DNA from: Sporosarcina sp. ACRSL | GTDB lineage: Bacteria > Bacillota > Bacilli > Bacillales_A > Planococcaceae | DNA length: 64,000 bases | Reading direction: 5' to 3' | NCBI RefSeq assembly: GCF_022346605.1 | Contig: NZ_JAKRNT010000007.1 | Span: 62,001 to 126,000 of the forward strand | In this document: positions 58,980 to 64,000 of the stretch, one piece after another | How the letters are laid out: each line of letters starts with the position of its first letter | Position numbering within the stretch: the stretch's first letter is position 1 | Program-made: the position numbers and the translations under genes | The notes under the pieces: model-generated | The model's database searches: none | What the model saw: only the letters and a program-made list of their open reading frames with translations | Told to the model about the DNA's origin: nothing

Positions 58980-60952
58980 ATAGATTTTGGGAACCGTTTA
59001 TTTTAGGTGTATTAGCTGAAGCAGAAGAAGGGCGTTATCCATTATATAAGTCGATTTTTGTAAACAGTTCGAATGAGCTTCAATTTTCCATCCGGATTTT
59101 GTCGACACCGCCGCATAGCTTTCCAAATAGCCAAAGAACGATCACGTGCTGGGGAAGCGATCTAGCAGAACATGGATTTGAGGACGAATATTTTGACCGT
59201 GACCAACGTATCAAGAGCCTGATTGACTTTTTGGATGGCAAGCTGCTCGTCTTCCAGATTGAGAAGAAGGTGAGTCCGCGTGATGAGTACTATTCCGCTA
59301 AGAACATCCAGTTGATTCCAATGAAGCCGTCGTTTGTGGACGGATCAAGCTTCATGCCGGTGCCGTTGTTCCTAGAAAGCAAGGATATGGGAACTGCTGA
59401 CGATTATACGTGGGAGCAATTCATCACCAATTTGAAGGAAGGCCGGTATATCGGACGGAACGAACAAGTATCCCGTGAGCCTGAGGATACGCCGCGATTC
59501 ATTATCTTCAAGACATTGGATAATGAGTATTATGCAGTCGGTGAATTTGAAAGCCATCATTATGCCCATGGGGGATTCAGCTTTGTACCGGAGGATCAAA
59601 ACCTTAAGTTTGCTCAATTAGACAAGAAAATCGTCAATGAAATCTATACATATCAAAATGCGATGTTTGTCGGAATGGATGAAGATCATCAAATCATCAA
59701 AGCGTTACAGGAGGAAAGTTCAGTACCGCTACCTCAACCGCAACCTGAGCCTGAGCAAGCTGCAGCACCCGCCAAAAAAGCAGATGTTCAGTCTACCGTG
59801 AAGAAAGAAGAAGTACCGGTTTCGACGATCGAAGTGGAAGTGCCTTCACGGTTGGACGAAGAAGCATTCATGGAGCAATTCATCGCTGAAACGAAAAAGA
59901 TGAATTTAGTGTACAACGTGGAAGATCTATATAATTTCCATACATGCGTCAAAACGGGCGGTTTAACGATTTTGGCTGGGATGAGTGGTACGGGTAAATC
60001 CCAACTCATCAATGCCTATCAAAAAGGCCTTCATTTGGATTCCGATAAGTTCCTCATGATTCCGGTCAGCCCAACTTGGACGGATGACACTGACCTAATC
60101 GGCTACCCGGATATCGTGAACAATGTGTATCGTCCGGCAGAAACTGGACTCGTGAACCTATTGATCGAGGCGGAGAAAAACCGCAATGAGACGTTCATTG
60201 TCTGCTTTGATGAAATGAACTTGGCAAAGGTGGAACATTACTTTTCTCAATTCCTATCGGTGCTGGAGATGGAAAAAGGCCGTCGTAAGCTGAAATTATA
60301 TAACCGTGATCTTCAAAGTAAGTTTTACAACGGCTCGTTCTATCCACCGGAAATCTTGATCGGTGACAATGTCATCTTCACGGGGACCGTCAACTTGGAT
60401 GAAAGCACGCATCAATTCAGTGATAAGGTGCTTGATCGTTCGAACTTGATTACGCTGCATGTCGAGCCTTTCACTCAGTTCCTAACGATGGAATCACAAG
60501 TGAATGATAAGGTGGATAAGAAAGTCTCTTACTCTGTTCAGAGCTTCGTCCATCAGGACCGCAAAATGGTGTTGACGGAAAGGGAACTTGAGTTTTTGTG
60601 GGAAGTACATACTGCTCTCATGGAAGTATCCGCTACTATGGGGATTGGACCTCGTATCGTTAAGCAGATTGACACGTACATTAAGAACTTAGGTAATTTA
60701 GCGGAATCTCCGATTGACCGTAAAATGGCATTCGACTTGCAGTTCGTCCAACGGGTCATGTCTAAAATTCGCGGCTCTGAAGAAATGCTCCGCTCCTTAA
60801 TTGGTGAGACTGTAAAGGATAATACAGGGGTCGTCAACTCTCGGTTGTCTGCGATTTATGACGACTACTCTGATTTATCCGATTTCAGCAAATCGAGGGC
60901 GGTTCTGTTGGAAAAGGCGAAAGGGCTTATGAGAAATGGCTACACAATTTAA
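58976..60952 (+). CDS. McrB-like AAA+ ATPase/GTPase
   Basis: A 658-residue protein. The N-terminal ~230 residues look like a separate recognition domain, followed by a Pro/Gln/Glu linker (about 245-265). The AAA_5/McrB-type motor has Walker A AGMSGTGKSQ (about 334-343), Walker B FIVCFDEMNLAKVEHYFS (about 405-422) and TGTVNLDESTHQFSDKVLDRS (about 468-488), the McrB-family sensor stretch in the variant form seen in partners of DUF2357-type McrC proteins. It should drive the nuclease encoded next, whose start lies 17 bases inside this gene. GGGAGC precedes the ATG. Confidence 0.85.
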   Translation: MNRFWEPFILGVLAEAEEGRYPLYKSIFVNSSNELQFSIRILSTPPHSFPNSQRTITCWGSDLAEHGFEDEYFDRDQRIKSLIDFLDGKLLVFQIEKKVSPRDEYYSAKNIQLIPMKPSFVDGSSFMPVPLFLESKDMGTADDYTWEQFITNLKEGRYIGRNEQVSREPEDTPRFIIFKTLDNEYYAVGEFESHHYAHGGFSFVPEDQNLKFAQLDKKIVNEIYTYQNAMFVGMDEDHQIIKALQEESSVPLPQPQPEPEQAAAPAKKADVQSTVKKEEVPVSTIEVEVPSRLDEEAFMEQFIAETKKMNLVYNVEDLYNFHTCVKTGGLTILAGMSGTGKSQLINAYQKGLHLDSDKFLMIPVSPTWTDDTDLIGYPDIVNNVYRPAETGLVNLLIEAEKNRNETFIVCFDEMNLAKVEHYFSQFLSVLEMEKGRRKLKLYNRDLQSKFYNGSFYPPEILIGDNVIFTGTVNLDESTHQFSDKVLDRSNLITLHVEPFTQFLTMESQVNDKVDKKVSYSVQSFVHQDRKMVLTERELEFLWEVHTALMEVSATMGIGPRIVKQIDTYIKNLGNLAESPIDRKMAFDLQFVQRVMSKIRGSEEMLRSLIGETVKDNTGVVNSRLSAIYDDYSDLSDFSKSRAVLLEKAKGLMRNGYTI

Positions 60953-62645
60953 CGTCACTTTTGTGGAGCAATATGGAGCAAGCAGAGTGGAAAAAGAGTG
61001 CAACTATTTTTATGAGCGAACGGACGAACGCTATTTGGTGGATGAAGTTCAGCTCGTCGAAAACTCTTTGTTAAGCGTGTTATTCGAGGCACCGCCTGGT
61101 TACAAGCTTTATATTGACGGCATCGACCAGCTGGAGGAGCAATACGTGCAGGAGGATGAGAAGGGGCTCTATATCGTTCCTTCTGAAACTCCTTATGTGC
61201 TCTATCATCCTGCAAAGAATAAGCCGTACCCTTTCATTCCAGGAACGTATTTCCTCATGGTTTCTACACCAAGTGGCGAGTCTTTGGAAGCACGAGCAAG
61301 AGTGTTGACGAAACGCGTCACAGAGGATCAGCATACGATTATGGTGCAGGAAATCGAGCGGGCGGTCAGAGGATTGTCGAGTGAGCTGACAAATCGCCGC
61401 ATGATCTACAATGAGGTGGCACTCGATATTTTCGGCCCTAAGAAGATTGATGAATACTCGATGATTTTGTCGAGCAGGGAAAAAATAATTAGTGGCCTTC
61501 ATGCAATTGGGAAGAATCGTCGCTATTCGGTTGTGAAGGATTATCCGGTTATCCCGAAACATCGGGCGAAAAAAATAGACAGCAAATCGATCAAATATCT
61601 CATGATGCATCCGGAACAACAAAAGACGATACAGGCACCCGTCTCGACGGTAACGTATAATATACCGGAAAACCGTTGGATCAAGTTCATCGTCCGATTG
61701 ATTCTAAAGAATGTGAATGAAATGCAAGAGTGTTTTGGTAGCCCGCATATTAAAAACTACAATATGGTGCAGGCTCAAGAGCTCCTCAAGGAAGTCAATT
61801 ATTTGCGGAACGAACTTACGCTATTTCTGACGGAAAGATGGATCCAGGACATATCTGAAAATATTTCCGGTCAAATTCCGTTGGTGTTCTTTTCAGCAGG
61901 GCAATACTCAATTTTCTACAAACTGTATCGGATGATCAAACAAGGAACGAAGCAAAATGCAGCAGAACCGAAGCTGCAGTTTCACTATAAGCGTTCCGAC
62001 ATCCTTTATGAAATATGGGGTTATTTGAAGGTCATCAATATTCTACGGGATGAACACGGCTTCACGATGAGGAGAAACTGGCTTCAAATCGATCAAAACA
62101 CATTAGATCAGGTGATCGTTCCTGGTCAAAATGAAGTGGATTATGTAGAGCTTGTCCGTGATAACTATAAAATCCGTATCTTCTATGATGAACTGCTTCC
62201 GAAAAGAAGGGAACAGCTATCACCATTGGTAACGATGCGCACCTTGGATAATAACCGGCCGGACTGTCGAATTGATGTGTGGGTCGAGGAGAAGTATAAG
62301 GGTTCACTCATTATTGATTTTAAATACCGGAAGCGCGAATACTTATGGAACGACGCGGACTTAGAAGAGGGAAGACAGATTCCGAAGGTCATGAGGCAGC
62401 TTGCGAATTATTCAAACGGAATGAGTTCCTACACGACAAAATTGAACGGCGTGAGGAATCAACTCATTGATGCAAAACCGGTAACAGAGGTGTGGGCGGT
62501 TTATCCAATCAAATGGGAAGAAACCAATCCGGATTATAAACTAAATGAGTATGATGTCCGATTGATTGATCTGAGTCCTGGTACGGAGAATACGTATTTC
62601 AGTGCCATGTTGGAAGAAGCGATTGATGAAATCATTGATAGGTAA
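60936..62645 (+). CDS. McrC-like DUF2357/PD-(D/E)XK nuclease
   Basis: A 569-residue protein. The first ~120 residues are strand-rich, followed by a DUF2357-like helical region (EIERAVRGLSSELTNRRMIYNEVAL; SIKYLMMHPEQ). Near residues 445-470, RPDCRID and SLIIDFKYRKREYLW give a PD-(D/E)XK core (D then DFK). This matches DUF2357-containing McrC homologues that cleave nucleic acid when driven by the McrB-like motor. It overlaps that gene by 17 bases, typical of McrBC operons. Target modification or RNA is unknown. Confidence 0.85.
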   Translation: MATQFNVTFVEQYGASRVEKECNYFYERTDERYLVDEVQLVENSLLSVLFEAPPGYKLYIDGIDQLEEQYVQEDEKGLYIVPSETPYVLYHPAKNKPYPFIPGTYFLMVSTPSGESLEARARVLTKRVTEDQHTIMVQEIERAVRGLSSELTNRRMIYNEVALDIFGPKKIDEYSMILSSREKIISGLHAIGKNRRYSVVKDYPVIPKHRAKKIDSKSIKYLMMHPEQQKTIQAPVSTVTYNIPENRWIKFIVRLILKNVNEMQECFGSPHIKNYNMVQAQELLKEVNYLRNELTLFLTERWIQDISENISGQIPLVFFSAGQYSIFYKLYRMIKQGTKQNAAEPKLQFHYKRSDILYEIWGYLKVINILRDEHGFTMRRNWLQIDQNTLDQVIVPGQNEVDYVELVRDNYKIRIFYDELLPKRREQLSPLVTMRTLDNNRPDCRIDVWVEEKYKGSLIIDFKYRKREYLWNDADLEEGRQIPKVMRQLANYSNGMSSYTTKLNGVRNQLIDAKPVTEVWAVYPIKWEETNPDYKLNEYDVRLIDLSPGTENTYFSAMLEEAIDEIIDR

Positions 62646-62691
62646 AATAAAACCATCTGTGCTATACTAATAGTCAACTGAACATAAACTC

Positions 62692-62838
62692 TTTTCTTAT
62701 TAAGAGAGATGGAGGGAATTGGCCCGACGAAGTCTCAGCAACCTGCCTGATGGTAAGGTGCTACATCCAACAGGGAAACCTGAACGATGAGAAGAAATTT
62801 TTGCACGCAAACTCTTCTCTTAATCGGGAAGAGTTTTT
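62692..62838 (+). promoter_or_regulatory. SAM-I (S-box) riboswitch with terminator
   Basis: The conserved S-box blocks are present in order: AGAGAGATGGAGGGA, GGCCCGACGAAG, CAGCAACC, AAGGTGCTACATCCAACAGG and CCTGAACGATGAGAAG, with P1 formed by TTCTTAT against ATGAGAA. A terminator (AAACTCTTC / GAAGAGTTTTT) follows at 62809-62838. High SAM would end transcription. The controlled gene is a small coiled-coil protein, not a methionine-pathway gene. Confidence 0.93.
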
Positions 62839-62867
62839 GTTTGGGAAAAAATTCAGGAGTGATGAAA

Positions 62868-63146
62868 ATGACGAGATTACAAGAACTTTATCGACAGCTT
62901 GAAGAAGTGATGGATCGACAGCCGACAGGATCGGCTAGTGCGACGCTGCGGCATCATCAAGTGGCGGATCTGCGACGGGAAATCGATTATTATGAACTGG
63001 GAGATATGATTCCACGAGCATATATTCAGCAAGAAGTTGCTGAAATCAATGCCCTCCAAGAAGAAATCGACAGGTTGTCGGCTTTGCAAGCGGAAAAGAA
63101 GCGCAACCTCATGAATACTGTTTTTGGCGAACACGTAAAGTTATAA
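62868..63146 (+). CDS. Small coiled-coil protein under SAM riboswitch control
   Basis: A 92-residue, highly charged helical protein: MTRLQELYRQLEEVMDRQ, RHHQVADLRREIDYYEL and EINALQEEIDRLSALQAEKK. It has no membrane segment, cysteine or catalytic motif. AGGAG lies 8 bases before the ATG at 62868. The open frame extends upstream into the riboswitch terminator, but only this start has a ribosome site. Not a family I recognise. Being the only gene after a SAM-I riboswitch, it should be made when SAM is low. Confidence 0.75.
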   Translation: MTRLQELYRQLEEVMDRQPTGSASATLRHHQVADLRREIDYYELGDMIPRAYIQQEVAEINALQEEIDRLSALQAEKKRNLMNTVFGEHVKL

Positions 63147-63186
63147 TGAAGTGAAGAGCGTCCAGATCTGGACGCTTCTTTTCAGT

Positions 63187-63387
63187 TCAGTCATCTTCTA
63201 CTTCCACTAAAAAGATCCGTTCCTCGAAACCACCGCGTTTAGCTGCTTTCTCCGCACGCACAGCTTCCAGTTCTCCCACCGTCACCCCGTGAAACTTCGC
63301 TGCTGCGTGAATCAACTCCAGCAAATCGGCCAGTTCCTCAAAGACATCATCTGATGTGGATCCCTCCCTAATGCACAAATACCTCAT
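63187..63387 (-). pseudogene. C-terminal remnant of a MazG-like pyrophosphohydrolase
   Basis: EELADLLELIHAAAKFHGV then AVRAEKAAKRGGFEERIFL is the C-terminal half of the phosphoribosyl-ATP pyrophosphohydrolase-like/MazG-like family (usual length about 100-110). The expected N-terminal part (a YNKLVRD-type start) is absent in all three minus-strand frames upstream. The first 15 residues (MRYLCIREGSTSDDV) look unrelated, and no ribosome site precedes the ATG. It is most likely a truncated, inactive gene. Confidence 0.6.
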
Positions 63388-63511
63388 GTATCTTCAAAAG
63401 TTATTCGAAAAGTATTTTCTATCAATCTATTTACTTTAATCAAACTATTTGGTAAATTGATTCTAACGGGATATTGGATACAATTCCAAATAGAATAAAG
63501 GAGGGGAAAAT

Positions 63512-64000
63512 ATGTGTGATGGAAAAAAGGGATTAGTTGCTGAGATGACTGAGCCAATGAAATTAGAATTTAAAGAGTATCCGATTGTTGAACCGACGCC
63601 CGGGGGTGTGATTGTTAAGGTTTTACAGACGAATATTTGCGGTTCCGAGCTTCATATTTGGAAAGGGCTTCATCCGGTTATCCGCAGCGGGGCTCTTGGT
63701 CACGAAATGATAGGAGAAATTTTCGCATTAGGTGAGGGGGTTACAGAAGATTTTGCTGGTCAACCTATTAAAGTTGGAGACCGAGTTGTAAGCGCTTACT
63801 TCTTGACTTGTCGAAAATGTAAACCTTGCCAAGAAGGTCAGTTCAACCTATGTGAGAATGCGTATAAGTTCTGGAGATTGCCAACAGAACAAGCACCGCA
63901 TTTCCACGGTACATTTGGAACGCACTATTATATTCATCCGGATCAATATTTTTATAAAGTACCAGATGAGATTCGAAACAATGTTGCGGCTAGTGCGAAT
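63512..64000 (+). CDS. Zinc-dependent alcohol dehydrogenase (5' part)
   Basis: The first 163 codons of an MDR-family dehydrogenase; it runs past the window edge. Catalytic-zinc ligands are visible in NICGSELH (Cys) and LGHEMIGEI (His-Glu); the structural-zinc cluster is CRKCKPCQEGQFNLCE. MDR enzymes oxidise alcohols or polyols with NAD(P); formaldehyde- or sorbitol-type members look similar. AAAGGAGGGG lies 7 bases before the ATG. Substrate cannot be judged from this part. Confidence 0.92.
   Translation, partial: MCDGKKGLVAEMTEPMKLEFKEYPIVEPTPGGVIVKVLQTNICGSELHIWKGLHPVIRSGALGHEMIGEIFALGEGVTEDFAGQPIKVGDRVVSAYFLTCRKCKPCQEGQFNLCENAYKFWRLPTEQAPHFHGTFGTHYYIHPDQYFYKVPDEIRNNVAASAN

Noticed and set aside
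1..64000. CRISPR array, rRNA or tRNA genes
   Set aside because: No regularly spaced direct repeats and no rRNA or tRNA cloverleaf-like sequence were recognised on reading both strands.

Overview
The window looks like a piece of chromosome from a low-GC Bacillota, most likely a Bacillales/Planococcaceae-type organism (Sporosarcina or Lysinibacillus-like; inference). Support comes from strong AGGAGG-type ribosome sites with ATG/TTG/GTG starts, a T-box leader, a SAM-I (S-box) riboswitch, a Hol_Tox-type type I toxin, a DUF1659-DUF2922-YvrJ cluster, a YolD-like protein, and many short palindromic repeats of the kind scattered through Bacillus-group genomes. No rRNA, tRNA or CRISPR array was recognised.

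Region 1 (1-24.7 kb) is mostly ordinary metabolism and transport: an esterase, a T-box controlled MFS exporter, a racemase-like protein, a VWA lipoprotein, a FUSC-type exporter, the CstA transporter, a DHA2-type MFS pump, runs of small membrane proteins, a CPBP protease, a metallophosphoesterase, and a LuxR/GAF regulator divergent from two SDR dehydrogenases. Decay is visible: a frameshifted ketosteroid-dehydrogenase-like gene, a membrane gene cut by an in-frame stop, and two 146-bp MITE-like elements with GGTGCCTGTG inverted ends.

Region 2 (24.9-26.7 kb) is a phage/plasmid-style replication pair (winged-helix organiser plus DnaB-like helicase). Two decayed copies of the last ~65 bp of this dnaB-like gene lie 6 and 8 kb upstream, so the region has been rearranged.

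Region 3 (26.9-62.6 kb) is a dense defence island. In order: a GIY-YIG/DUF2075 ATPase; a three-gene SNF2 helicase - type III-like adenine methylase - type III-like restriction helicase/nuclease operon; a YolD-like gene near an SOS-like promoter; a secreted metallo-beta-lactamase-fold/Excalibur protein; a divergent DGQHR protein and GHKL ATPase sharing AGCGGCTC motifs; a three-gene operon headed by a second GHKL ATPase, with a decayed copy of its tail 4.7 kb away; a HEPN gene broken by an amber codon beside an intact PD-(D/E)XK protein, bracketed by direct repeats; the DUF1659/DUF2922/YvrJ cluster; a HelD-like helicase with an extra coiled coil; and a coiled-coil - AAA - DUF2357-type nuclease operon of McrBC type.

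Region 4 (62.6-64 kb) holds a SAM riboswitch placed unusually in front of a small coiled-coil protein gene, the remnant of a MazG-like pyrophosphohydrolase, and the start of a zinc alcohol dehydrogenase that runs off the window. The best candidates for little-described biology are the DGQHR/GHKL pair, the GHKL three-gene operon, the HelD-like gene next to the McrBC-like operon, and the SAM-riboswitch orphan gene.
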